From positions 62,001 through 126,000 of the forward strand of contig VNKQ01000007.1 in NCBI GenBank assembly GCA_016508695.1: 64,000 nt of DNA, given 5' to 3'. How positions within the stretch are numbered: the stretch's first letter is position 1; the number at the start of each line of letters is the position of its first letter. This stretch comes from Hyphodiscus hymeniophilus (taxonomy: Eukaryota; Ascomycota; Leotiomycetes; Helotiales; Hyphodiscaceae). Positions 45,710 to 55,713 of the stretch are shown here, one piece after another. A program made the translations under genes and the position numbers. A model generated the notes under the pieces. The model saw only the letters and a list, made by a program, of their open reading frames with translations, ran no database searches and was not told the origin of the DNA.

Positions 45710-47309
45710 TCATGCCTTTCTTCGGAGATCAAGGATGTCCGCGAGCTTCACGTTCCCCTTTCCTCCCCAACCAGCTACACCACCATCAACCTCCGGTCTG
45801 ACTTGTACATACCATCCCCAAGCCTTCCTATCCAGTTCGTCACGACTCAGATGTTCTACCCAAGAATTAAACAACATATCCAGCGCACCAAGCAACAGTC
45901 CCAGGTTGTTCTCTTTCTCCCTCTCCAGAGTCACGCCCGTCTTCTTCTTTTTCTTCTCGTCTTCACCAGCGGGTGGAGAAGCAAAAGCCTTCAAGATATA
46001 AGATCTGGCACCCTCTGGTCTATATATTGGCATACCAACCGCAGTTCCTCCAGTCACAGGCGCATCTATGCTCTTCATAGCCTCAAGATCTAAGCCCCAT
46101 AGGGCCTCTTGACCAATTACGCCAGTGACACGTAATCGCTGAGATAGAGCATCTCGGGAAACTTGACTCATGATGCGCCAGCGATCGACACCTAGCATAA
46201 TGCCTCCGTACCAGCGCGTGACGACCAGGAGCACGTCAAGTGCATCGCTGGATTGCAGAAGTCCAAGTATGTGTCGCCCACCTCCAGATTCACCATCATC
46301 GTTGCTGTCTTCAATTACTCCGTAGTCGCCAGCTACACGCCAAGCTGTGATGTTGTGGCTTGCCTCTCGTAGATCGGTATTCGCTCCTAGAAGTTTCTGG
46401 ACTTCGGATCGAGCCTGGGATGGAGACTTGATTGATATAGCTCGAGCGACGAAGGTGGATTTCTTGGATGTGACGCTTGCTGAGACAGTCCAGCCATCCG
46501 TGGCTCTCTTCAGACCCTCTTCGACGACGGGATCGATCTTGGTATCCTGACTCTTCTCCTCAGCTCCGACGCTGGGACTCTCAACGACGTCTATGTTCTC
46601 CTCGTCTTTCTCTCGCTTCCATTCATATCCACTCCTCTTCAAGACGCTAATCTCCCTGCCCATAACCTTAACCTTCGGCTGGCCTTGTCCCCAGCCCAAC
46701 TCTTCAGCACTCCTCCCCTTCTCTATCCCCAAACTTTGCGCCTTACTTCTGCTGTTGACACTGACAACCGCCTGCGCCAAACTCAACCTGCTACTCAATG
46801 GCTGTTCCGGCATAGTATATTTCAACAACTGCACCGCAAACGCCAGCACCAGCGGAGCCCTGTTCGTATAAATCACCGTCTTCTCGATCTGCTCTTCATC
46901 TTGACTAGGTTGTGGCAAAGCAAGCGCTCCTTCAATCTCCTGCGGTGTTTGGGGTTCAGAGTTGAGCTCGTACGCGGATTTGGTCCGCTTGGAGGTGGAG
47001 GAAAGGGTTGAGTCTGCTGTACGTTTCTTGGAGGGGTCCTTGACCAGGCCTTTACAGGTTGTCTGGAGAGACTTCGCGGCTTTGGGATCGCTGAGAGCGG
47101 TAGATATCGTCTCGAGATCTGCGGAGGCTATGGATTCTATGCTGGGACATATCAGAATGTGTATTGATGGGGCATATGGAAAATAAGTACCTGCGCAGAT
47201 CAGCACCTTGGAGAGCTTTAACGCGCCCCATTGCTCCTAGCATAGGAAGCTTGTTGCGCCCCGTTGTTAAGACACGCAGGAGATCTTGGAGATCTTTTTG
47301 AGAAGCCAT
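45710..47309 (-). CDS. IMPACT-family (UPF0029) domain protein
   Basis: Exons 47309-47191 and 47141-45710, joined over a 49-nt intron (GTACTT..TCCCAG), give 516 residues. The Impact N-terminal fold lies at about residues 250-350: TFVARAISIKSPSQA, HNITAWRV, GVIEDSNDDGESGGGRHILGLLQ and DVLLVVTRWYGGIMLGVDRW, the family signature. IMPACT/Yih1 proteins modulate the Gcn2 kinase by binding Gcn1, but they also have an RWD domain. I see no RWD here, so this is a different architecture and the Gcn1 link is not assumed. The first 100 residues are helical with a basic SKKRTAD..SKRTKSA patch. The C-terminus carries KKKKKTG and a Gly/Trp-rich tail. Confidence 0.85.
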
Positions 47310-47729
47310 CTTGTTGCTCCGTTGATGCGTAAGAGCGCATTGTCTGGCAGAAAGATAATATTATGTTGTGTTGATCAAGTTGGATCCTCAGGGGCGAGCT
47401 TTCGACGGCCTGGCCTCGTCATGGCGGGACAAGCGAGTGGGGAAGCCCCCCTTTTCCCTTATTATTGAGCCTTTTCTTCCATTTCATACCATATTTCAGT
47501 TCATTCAACTTGATTGATTCCTCTTTGACCTGGATCGTTGTAAAAGCCGATTGTCCATAGATATGTCACGGAAAGCAGAAACGCCCTTCAAGAGCGCGCT
47601 GCTACACACCGGTGATAAACGGAGTTAGGTCGGACTTCATTCTTTCTTCTCCTGGACTTCGTACTTGTTTATAACGCATGTGGGTGCGCAACTCGAAGTT
47701 TCGAGTTTGAACCCTCAGAAGTGCCTACA
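47310..47729. promoter_or_regulatory. Divergent promoter region between IMPACT-family and epimerase-like genes
   Basis: 420 bp between opposite start codons. No site identified. Confidence 0.4.
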
Positions 47730-48513
47730 ATGAAACTAGTCCTCACAGGCTGCACTGGCTTCATTGGAAGCGAAGTTCTATCTCAATGTCTCCGAAACCC
47801 AGCTATCACATCCATCATAGCCCTATCACGGCGCTGTCTTCCTGATGAAGTTGCCAAAAATCCCAAATTTCAAGTTATCCTCATGAGAGATTTCACCGCG
47901 TATCCTGATTCTGTGCTACGAGATCTGTCAGGAGCAGATGCTGCCATCTGGTGCGTGCCCCTTCCTGATGGCTGATCACATGTGCTAAGGGAGTGTAGGT
48001 GCATGGGAACTACTGCAGGAGACAGGGCTCTGGAACATGACTACCCAGTAGCTTTCGGAAGTGCTTTCTCGAAGACTCTGGCCTCGAGCAAGAAGCAGTT
48101 CCGGTATGTTCATCTGAGTGGAGCTGCCACTGAGCGGGATCAAGAGAAACCACTATGGTTTAAGGGAGATATGCGGAAGATGAAGGTAAATGACATATCC
48201 TTGCACTGTCATGAAGCATGCTAACGCATTCAAGGGAGCAGCAGAATCTGAAATGCTAGCCTTCGCCAAGGAGGAAGGGAATGATGGTCTTTGGCAGACT
48301 GTGATAGTAAAGGCAGGGTTCGTGGTTTCCAAAGACGGCAGAAGCCCACGAGATTTAATGGGTTGGGTTTTGGGAACGTCGAAATCCATCCGAGTAGACG
48401 AGCTTGCTGCCGCTATGATCGATATTGCCATAAACTGGAGCAAGCAGGATACTCTTCAAGATTGTCAAGCTATGGTTATGAAGGGTCGAGAAGCGTTAAA
48501 AAACATAAAGTGA
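47730..48513 (+). CDS. Small NAD(P)-binding Rossmann-fold protein, nucleoside-diphosphate-sugar epimerase-like (atypical/extended SDR)
   Basis: Exons 47730-47950, 47999-48185 and 48235-48513 give 228 residues. The start ATG gives MKLVLTGCTGFIGSEVL, with the dinucleotide-binding TGxxGxxG motif at residues 6-13. Downstream are RDFTAYPDSVLRDLSGADAAIW, FRYVHLSGAA and RVDELAAAMIDIA. The first intron is placed at ATCTG/GTGCGT because only that phase gives IWCMGTTAG; introns are 48 and 49 nt with CTAAG/CTAAC branch points. Length and motifs fit the short atypical SDRs related to NmrA/HTATIP2-like proteins. A Tyr-x3-Lys pair is not obvious, so it may bind NAD(P) without classical SDR catalysis. It is convergent with the tyrosinase gene, 82 bp away. 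Confidence 0.83.
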
Positions 48514-48595
48514 TCAGTGGACAGTGCCACATGTAGGAAAACGAAACCTCATTGACTGGTAGCCAGCTCTCCATGCCTCATATATCCCTACCAAA

Positions 48596-50807
48596 TCAGA
48601 CACCTGCCTTGCCCTGCGTTATCTCGGGGTGCAGTGTCTTCTGCCCGTATGTTGGAAGTTCGTAGATATCCCTCGCAAGTGTAACCTTCTCCTCCTGAAC
48701 CTCAACCTCAAGACTCGGGTATCGATGTGGAGGGATCACGGTGCCATCCATCTACTCAACAGTCAGGAAGATCAATCAAGAAGGAAAATATGAGAGGACG
48801 TACCAACTGCACCCTCCACTGAAAGTTCTGTGTCAGATACTGCACCACCGCGGGCACATCCTGCCCATCATGTCCCATATTCCTTAACGCCTGTACGAGG
48901 CTAATTTCATCATACGCTCTAACATCAGCAAGTGGCCCGTCGGGTACCGTGTGTTGTGGCAAGACTGCAAAACTACCAACACAACTCTGACTCAACGCCC
49001 AAGTCTGTGGATCCGCTGGAACATTATCAACGAACAACCTTACCACGAAGCTGGTCCCGTTCAGCTGAAATCTCTCAATGGAGAGAGCGACGCTCCATTC
49101 AATGACTTGTTGTCGTCCGTTGACAGTGATGGAGCGTTTCGATGGCGTAGATTGGCCGCTCCACATCATGTTTACTTGTGCTGTAACGTTTTGAGCTAGT
49201 TGGGCCGGGGTCTGACCTTTAATCCAGTCTTTAATCTCGGGGTAGGAGTAGCCAAATGTGCTCAGGTATTGGGAGGATGCTGAAGTCCACTGGTCGCCAT
49301 TGGTATTTGTTGAGAAAGGCCCAAGGAGTGTGGTGATGGTGTCGTTGGGGCCGATTCCGTAGGGTTTTGATGGGGGAATGGTGAATGTGCCGCCATATTC
49401 GTAACTTGAAGTAAGGAAGTTGTTTGGGTTCATGGCTTGATAGAGGGCGACTATGCGATCGACATTGCAGTGGTGAAGGTAGCTTATCATGGTTAGCAAT
49501 GAATGACTTTGGACTCATGTGTAATCAGAGCCATTCCTTACAAAATTGGATCGAAGCCGGCATAACTCAGCTGGGTCATGTGTCCATAATTTCCTCCTAC
49601 AGCAACATGCACATTTCCATGAACACTTTCAATTGAAGGACCCCAGTTCGACTGTGTAGCAAAATTATTATAAGAAGCCGCCTTTGTAAGTGCATAGTAC
49701 TGTAATGGATGTCAGGCTCTTGTGACCGATTCGGAACCAGGATCCCTACAGTAGAATATTGCAACCCTGAATTAGTCAAAGCAGTGTTTGCCGTATTGAC
49801 ATTCGAGGGTCCTCCAACCTGGTTATTCGGAGACCTATAAGTCTGGCCATCTGCCGCCAAATACCAATCCCCCGCATTTGATTGTTGAGTAGAGGGAAAT
49901 TGAGCCGAGGTCAAAGGAGGGAACTTGTAACCCCACAGAGGATTCGTCAGTGTTTGCGATCCCGTGGGTGTGTTGACCGTAACATGTTGGCTGCTGACAA
50001 CATCCGGGATAGTAGCATTGGTTGCCCAGTCCCAGTAAGGAAGTCTGAAATTGGTAGCTGCAGTTTGGTATTGTGATCGAACAGACAACGGATAAGTGGC
50101 TGCTATGCTCTGGGCGTGACCGGCGAGGATTTGCTGAACGTTGTCAGATAAAACAGAAGCTCACTGGCAAGTGTATCTCACCTCTAGCCCTGCTAATAAA
50201 GGTCTATGCCATGTCGGGAAAAGAACAGAGCCTATTTCTCTTGTTAATTTCCAATGACGCTCCACAAGACTTGTGGGCACTTACCATGTGTGCAGTACCC
50301 GATCAGCGGAGTACCCTTTCCCTGCTGCACATTGTCCCACTACGTTGATGAGTACTTAGAATCCTCAACTATAGGGATGAGGGGAGAAGAAAACAAGTTC
50401 CCTTACAGGAATATAAGGCCGTCCGTGGATTCCTATTACTTCAGACTACATTTCTCAACGAGAGTATATCAATTCTTACCAGCGTATTGATACCAGGATG
50501 CTCTATCACTTGTTGAAGCACTTTGCATGGCAATCAACGACTGGATATAAAGGTCACTGGAGTAAAATGTTAGCAGAAGCAATCTTGGAGAAAGAAGCCC
50601 ATACAAGATCATCGGGTAGCTCTTTTGCATGACCTGAATAGGCTGTCGGGCTTGCCGCGAGCCAGTAGTTGGATCGACACCAGTGTGCACGCCGGTGATA
50701 GCATAATAGCTGTAGGCAGCATTTTTCGAGACGTCGGGCTCAGCAGTAGCAAGTCCAAGACAAGAGATGAAAAGAGCCAGCAGTAATTGGACGAGATTGA
50801 ACACCAT
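48596..50807 (-). CDS. Secreted tyrosinase (polyphenol oxidase, type-3 copper)
   Basis: Oxidises monophenols and diphenols to quinones, feeding melanin synthesis. Nine exons: 50807-50605, 50556-50480, 50432-50407, 50339-50285, 50231-50182, 50133-49750, 49699-49542, 49482-48804, 48751-48596; 595 residues. Every junction keeps frame and rebuilds the family motifs. A signal peptide is seen (MVFNLVQLLLALFISCLGLATA, then EPDV). CuA: IHGRPYIPWD, GYCTHG (Cys-x-His as in the thioether-bridged tyrosinases) and FPTWHRPLL. Then LPYWDWAT, and CuB: ESVHGNVHVAVGG and GFDPIFYLHHCNVDR. The C-terminal domain from about residue 390 carries further NxS/T sequons (NGTS, NVTA) and would be cleaved in many fungal tyrosinases. 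The 26-nt third exon and the GTAGGG donor at 49749 are the least certain splice details. Confidence 0.93.
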
Positions 50808-51622
50808 CTTGTCTTTTCTTGACGTCGAGAAACAGGGCAAAGAGCGGCGCGACTAGATTTATGGGACCTAGATGGTTGACAGTTGGCGATATATCATGTC
50901 ATATCATCTCATCAAAGGTAAGATACTCTAGGTCCGATTATTCTATTCTCGTCAGCCTCGCCGATCGAGGAGGCTAGCAGAATAAAGAACCTAAGTACAC
51001 GAGTGCAGCTGCATTATTGGGACACGGAGAAGCCACGAGGTGATATTCAGATAGCCGTTGAGGGTACCGAATACGACGCATAGTCGTGCAAACAATCCCA
51101 GCTACACGATTCTCTCAGCTGGTGTCGATCGTGTCGATCCGATCATTTCGTGTCGATATAGGATGGATAGACATGTGTTATGAAAATAAACCGAGAGGAT
51201 ACTGATTTCATGGCTCGCCTCGCGGGCCTCGAACCGATTCTATGTGTCTCGGACCCCACTAACATCTCAGAAGAATAACATTAAACTGGTTGGTTGGATA
51301 TAGTATTTGGTGTTTGGGCAGATCGGCCAGCGAATCTGGTAGCTTTCGCTCGTATACAGTTTGCCATTCTAAGACAAGGACAACCCAACCCAACCATTGA
51401 TCACGGAATTCGTAATAGCTCTCCAGATCCGTAATTCGGGTCACTTGAAATTGCGTGCAAATTCAAATGTGGGAAGAGGGAAATAGGAAGGGATTAACGA
51501 GGTACAACTTGAATGACGGGAACAAGCATACACGACAGCTATTTTCGACTCGTGATGCCTAGGAACGCTACACAGGAAGAAACGATCCAGCTATGACCGA
51601 GAGACCGAATAAGTAAGAGTTA
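50808..51622. other. Intergenic region upstream of tyrosinase
   Basis: About 800 bp without a supported gene. It includes three close copies of GTGTCGAT (51122-51157). A lone tRNA B-box-like GGTTCGAGGCC occurs on the minus strand near 51225-51235, but no foldable tRNA is around it. Confidence 0.45.
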
Positions 51623-51889
51623 TCATTCCTGCAGCGTGGTAAAGCGCCGAATAAGACGAACCACAAACACGAATATGCACCATGGCCAATACCTCGGCAG
51701 CATAGCTAGAATGAACCCGATGCCGGGACCCGGCCGGCGAGGGGTCTTTTGAATGCAATGGGCGCACGCTGGTCGCCGAAAACTATTTGTTTTCATGAGC
51801 GTAAGGCCATATTGAGGTTCGCCGTACCATGGCACCAAAAGCTCGGCGGTGGGCTTCTGTGATGGGGCATCAACACCCAAAAAAGCCAC
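51623..51889 (-). other. Unassigned open frame downstream of the membrane protein gene
   Basis: Minus-strand frame with a non-random look (SQKPTAELLVPWYGEPQYG, KTNSFRRPACAHC) and a hydrophobic stretch (GIGFILAMLPRYWPWCIFVFVV). It has no good start: upstream bases CCGCGCCAG/CTCAG could be an acceptor but no partner exon was found. Could be the 3' exon of an unrecognised gene or a remnant. Confidence 0.25.
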
Positions 51890-52134
51890 ATAAAACTGAG
51901 CTGGCGCGGTCGCTCAATTGACGACTTTGTGATCGGTAAATGCCTCCCACAGCCATTCCAGACGCCGCGCGGCCCAGCCAAACATCATGCTCGTGACCAC
52001 CCAACGATTTCATCATGAATGACCGCTCAGACACAATGTTCCAGATCCGGGGTTACAGTCCGAAGCAGAGTTGATGAAAGGCGTACAACGTAAATACAAG
52101 AAAAGACAATTTCGCTTACGTTGGAGGCCCCTTC

Positions 52135-53274
52135 TCAGAAGACCTTTCCAAAACGGCCGTACTGAGCGAAATACGAGTATTTCAGGAGATCCCAGGCGAT
52201 TGCGGAGACAAGGAGTGAGCAAGTCTCAAAATAAGCGGTAGCTTAGAACGTGGCAAATAGATTGAAGTTTATGGCAAATAGGTTGAAGTCTATGGCATCG
52301 CTGGTGATTCCTTTCTTGTGGGAGGAAATGGCAAGTACCCATGGCACTTGCGAATCCAATCGCACTGACAATATTGAAGGTTGCGTTGAGATCGTTATTG
52401 CATTTATTGAACTGTTGATCATGTGAGCACAGTCTACGCTATATCTAGAGTTGTTGTGGCCGCACCGTGGAAGACAAGCAAGAGACACTGAGTAACGAAA
52501 TGCTGAAAGCAAGAACATGATAGCTACTCCGGGAAACATCACGCGTGGATGATCTGTAATGGGTGCAGGCTTGGGATGTCTGTTGAGTGGATGACCAGTC
52601 TGCATTTGAGCCTTGGCGAATGACAGAACTGCAGTCAAAATCAACGACATGGACACTATCATGACGAGAATTGCAGTGACCGGAATGGAGAATCGCAAGT
52701 CCTGGAGAAATAGCAGAAGGACCTTTTTCCTCTTGACATGGATGATGTCGTAATCGAGGCCGTCTTCCGTGCTTTGAGATTTCGCAGATTCCCTGGAGTT
52801 GTATTCCCGCACAAGAACTTTCGGGTCGTGATAGGGAGATTTGCAAAGACCGCAGGACAATTGGCGAGTGTTTGCAGCAGGAAGGGGTTCGCAGAGAATT
52901 GGGGCCTGTGATTTGCATATGCGTGACCTTTTCGTCATATTCGGTGTACGAGTAGAACTGATCATTGACAGGTCGTTTGCAGAAGTTGTACTGAGGATAG
53001 GCAGCGGGTAGAGAATGAAAAATCGGTTCTTGAAAGGCATCTGCCATGGAATGTCAACATCAAGATATGCTTGTGGGATTTAGAAAGATCATACCAGTGT
53101 CTGCCATATCTGCAGATTCCGCTGAGTGTTCGAAGTGATAATGGTAACTCTGAGGGTGAATAGACACGTAAAAAGACCGTGGAAGGAAATATCTGACTCT
53201 ACACTTCCCTTTGGACTTACCTTCATGTACTTCCCTCTGCAGAACTGTTGTAGAGGAGAGCAGAAGTTTCTCAT
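52135..53274 (-). CDS. Uncharacterised multi-pass membrane protein (start uncertain)
   Basis: I do not recognise the family. Consistent exons: 53274-53221, 53121-53095 (27 nt), 53040-52489, 52438-52339, 52241-52135; 279 residues if translation begins at ATG 53274. The region is cysteine-rich at the start (MRNFCSPLQQFC, and further upstream an open DCSPCGPASETCQHCG, so an earlier exon is possible). A CGLCKSPYHD motif comes next, then membrane segments VLLLFLQDLRF..VTAILVMIVSMSLILTAVLSFA, VMFPGVAIMFLLSAF and FNIVSAIGFASAMATAYFETCSLLVSAIAW, ending KYSYFAQYGRFGKVF. Joining at ATGG/GTACTT and TTCTAAG/CTACC makes the last helix pair continuous, which supports the model. The GTGTCT donor at 52488 is weak. 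A competing frame in 53047-52445 is open but breaks the membrane helices. Repeats of a 19-bp unit lie in the last intron. Confidence 0.55.
52251..52297. repeat. 19-22 bp imperfect direct repeat within an intron
   Basis: TGGCAAATAGATTGAAGT and TGGCAAATAGGTTGAAGT lie in tandem followed by a partial copy, inside the last intron of the membrane protein gene. Confidence 0.7.
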
Positions 53275-53898
53275 GAGACCACAGTGCTGGCAGGTCTCAG
53301 ATGCCGGACCACAGGGACTGCAATCGATTGAATGATGGCGCCCGGCTGCGACTCGTCACTGGCCATTTCGGAGGAATAAACGCTGTGACCCATACAATAA
53401 TTTGTCTTCGACGACAGACATTGTGTGGCTGCATGTCCTGCATATGATCGCGGTTCTGAATGATAATTTGAAAGAGATGGATGTGGTTGAGGAGGCTTGA
53501 AGATAGGCCCAAGAGCGTCGGTTAGAACAAGGCTGCGCTAATTGGCGATTGCCGGGAAGACATCCAGGGGGCTGGATTTGTACGATAGGCTGAACCACAA
53601 GCCTGCCTTTCGACCAGAAACATCCTGATACTATACCTCATGAACTTCCATCGATGAGGTATTCCTGCCTCATGCTTAATCCTCAAGCAATTGTTCCTCT
53701 CTTTCGATTTTTTCAGATCCTGCTGTTTAAGTGTCTGGGTAGATGCACGCTTTGATAGGCAGCCGCTGTTTGGAAAGTGTGATTTTGGGACAGCTAGGCG
53801 GCAAAGAGCTCTTTGTAATCCTAAGAAGCCTACCGTCCTTGATAAAGACATCTGAGACAGGTTAATTTCTGTGTGCAAAAAACTCCTCAGGTCTTCTT
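53275..53898. promoter_or_regulatory. Region upstream of membrane protein gene and GNAT gene
   Basis: About 620 bp between divergent genes. The part near 53337-53275 may still be coding for the membrane protein (open Cys-rich frame). The rest shows competing short minus frames and no clear exon. Confidence 0.35.
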
Positions 53899-54675
53899 AT
53901 GATGGTCCTCGAATTAGGACTAGCAAGAGCAGCAGATGCCGATGAGATAGCGTCTCTCCATCTCCTCTCATTCGATTCCAACATCTTGCTGCACGCGCAG
54001 TTTCCAACACCAGCAAGTCTGAAAGGACTCCACACTTTCCTGAGTCAAGATGCTGTTCGAGATCTGCAAGATCCCGACAAAGCATTGATGGTCGTGCGAG
54101 ATTTTGATACAGGAAGCATTGTGAGCTTTGCGAAGTGGGATTTGCCTGGGCCATCAAAGCAGCATACCAATGTTAAGTGGCCCGAGGGGTGCCAGGAACG
54201 ATTCATAGATGAGTACTATGAGAAAGCTGAGGCTGCGAGGAAGAGGGTTTTAGGGAATAGTCCGTGTTACTGTAAGAGATCAATCATCACTTGCTCTTGC
54301 CCCACTTCACTTATTTGCTCCCTTGCTATCCTCCTTACTAGGCAAGTGATTACGCGAACATGAATTTATACGTTGCCGTTCAGTACTGCCTATAGAAAGC
54401 CGTGATACTTACCATGTTCCACAGTTCTGGGTTTCGTAGGCACTCATCCCAAATACCAAGGCCATGGAGCTGGAAGGATGTTGACTGAGTGGGGCCTTGC
54501 AAAAGCGAAGTTGGAGTGCACACCGGTGTATCTCGATAGCACGATTCCAGCTTCAAAAGTTTACCAAAAGCTAGGATTCGTTGCTGTTGATAGCCTGACA
54601 ATGACGATCCCAGGTAGAGATGGTTGTGATCAGATTTATAGAGAAATTGCTATGCTTCGGTCATGGGAAGAGTAA
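53899..54675 (+). CDS. GNAT-family N-acetyltransferase
   Basis: Transfers an acetyl group from acetyl-CoA to an amine; the acceptor is unknown. Exons 53899-54271 and 54425-54675 give 207 residues. The N-terminal part has ARAADADEIASLHLLSFDSN and KALMVVRDFDTGSIVSFAKWDLP. After the intron comes the acetyl-CoA motif A, FLGFVGTHPKYQGHGAGRMLTEWG (the Q/R-x-x-G-x-G/A pattern as YQGHGAG). Motif B then follows: PVYLDSTIPASKVYQKLGF with the usual Y-x-K-x-GF. The 153-nt intron joins SPCYF to LGFVG in phase and is longer than most here. The small plus frame inside it (DYANMNLYVA) is probably intronic. A GCA microsatellite lies just after the stop. Similar fungal genes are often annotated simply as acetyltransferase. 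Confidence 0.85.
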
Positions 54676-54695
54676 AATTGAAATGGAGGGGTTCG

Positions 54696-54716
54696 GCAGC
54701 AGCAGCAGCAGCAGCA
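54696..54716. repeat. (GCA)7 microsatellite
   Basis: Seven perfect GCA units about 20 bp after the stop codon of the GNAT gene, so probably in its 3' UTR. Confidence 0.9.
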
Positions 54717-55208
54717 TAATTTGTGCGTTACGGGAATCTCCTCTTTGGTAATTACAGACGACAGTTGCTCGCTCCTATGAAGACTGAGTTGATTGGAGCT
54801 GGTTTCCTGCAAACGTTGCAAGGTGGAATGGGCTATATCGTCAACCACAGCAGCTTGTGTTGTACTGATGATTGCTTGCGGGCTCTTTAAGTGGTGATTT
54901 CGTGGAGCCGATCCTCCTTCTTAGGGAGCACTTGAATTCGAAGCTGTTCGCTATTCAAGGAGAATTTTCTGTTTCAAGCGGCTAGACACTCGAGACCGAA
55001 GCAGCAAAGAGTTCGTCTTAAGACCTCCATCTCGGCGTTCAAAATGCCAAATAGAGAGAAGCATGCCAAGACGGTAACTTCACCGAATTATCTCCATCAT
55101 CGTACCATAGCTGCTGGAACCGATACAAGTCATTATTTAGGCTCAAATTGTTGAAAGGCTTCAGTCGTCGTGGTGTAAATAAATACTAAACACCAACATC
55201 TCCTGTAT

Positions 55209-55216
55209 CTCCGTGG
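55209..55216 (+). promoter_or_regulatory. Candidate NirA binding site CTCCGTGG
   Basis: Exact match to the CTCCGHGG consensus known for the nitrate-pathway activator NirA, 498 bp before the niiA start codon. Binding is inferred. Confidence 0.55.
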
Positions 55217-55303
55217 AATTCAGCCCCACTTTCAGCTCTCAAACCAATCAAACTACATTGACGCCCCTCTGACCAATCAACCAATCCTGCTCCTTTCCTT
55301 CCC

Positions 55304-55319
55304 TTATCATTTCTTATCT
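55304..55319 (-). promoter_or_regulatory. Candidate GATA (AreA/Nit2) sites upstream of niiA
   Basis: GATAA (55308-55304) and AGATAAG (55319-55313) on the minus strand lie 10 bp apart. A further AGATAAG is at 55579-55573. Paired GATA sites are typical AreA/Nit2 targets. Binding is inferred. Confidence 0.5.
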
Positions 55320-55713
55320 CAAAGCAAGACCACAGCAGACATCACCCTTTGCCTCGGAAATGCCATCAGCACCAGAAAAGAAGATTCATGGAAAATCCCA
55401 TCTCCGGTACCCGCGCAGATGAATACACTCTCTATCCTATTGGGCGACAAAAACACATATTCGAGGTAGGTCCAGCGTTTCCGTGGATGTGGTGCGAGAC
55501 GGCCTCGTGTAATACGTCCTACCTCTAGATTTGGAAGACTGCTCTCCAGTAAGCCTCATTTGTTGGCCATATCTTATCTTTTCTTTTTGGTCTTTTCTCT
55601 TCTTTCTCTCCTCGATTTTGGGTCTTCGTCTCTTTTCATGTTTGCGGAGCTGAGACTTTCATCTGCTGCGTGAGAGGCGTTAAAGCTTACGGCTAGTGAC
55701 CTAACTCGGCACA

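Larger units (their letters stand above)
54676..55713. promoter_or_regulatory. niiA upstream region
   Basis: About 1 kb between the GNAT stop and the niiA start. No gene seen. It contains a NirA-type site, AGATAAG-type GATA motifs on the minus strand, and CCAAT boxes near 55273 and 55281. Together these resemble the promoter logic of fungal nitrate-assimilation genes. Confidence 0.6.

Noticed and set aside
51205..51245. tRNA-like B box GGTTCGAGGCC on the minus strand
   Set aside because: The flanking bases do not form a T-stem, and no A box, anticodon arm or acceptor stem can be drawn.
52445..53047. Alternative 200-codon frame (starting MADAFQEPIF) for the membrane protein gene
   Set aside because: Upstream exon phases lead into the other frame, and this one lacks membrane helices and the downstream continuation; kept only as an alternative.
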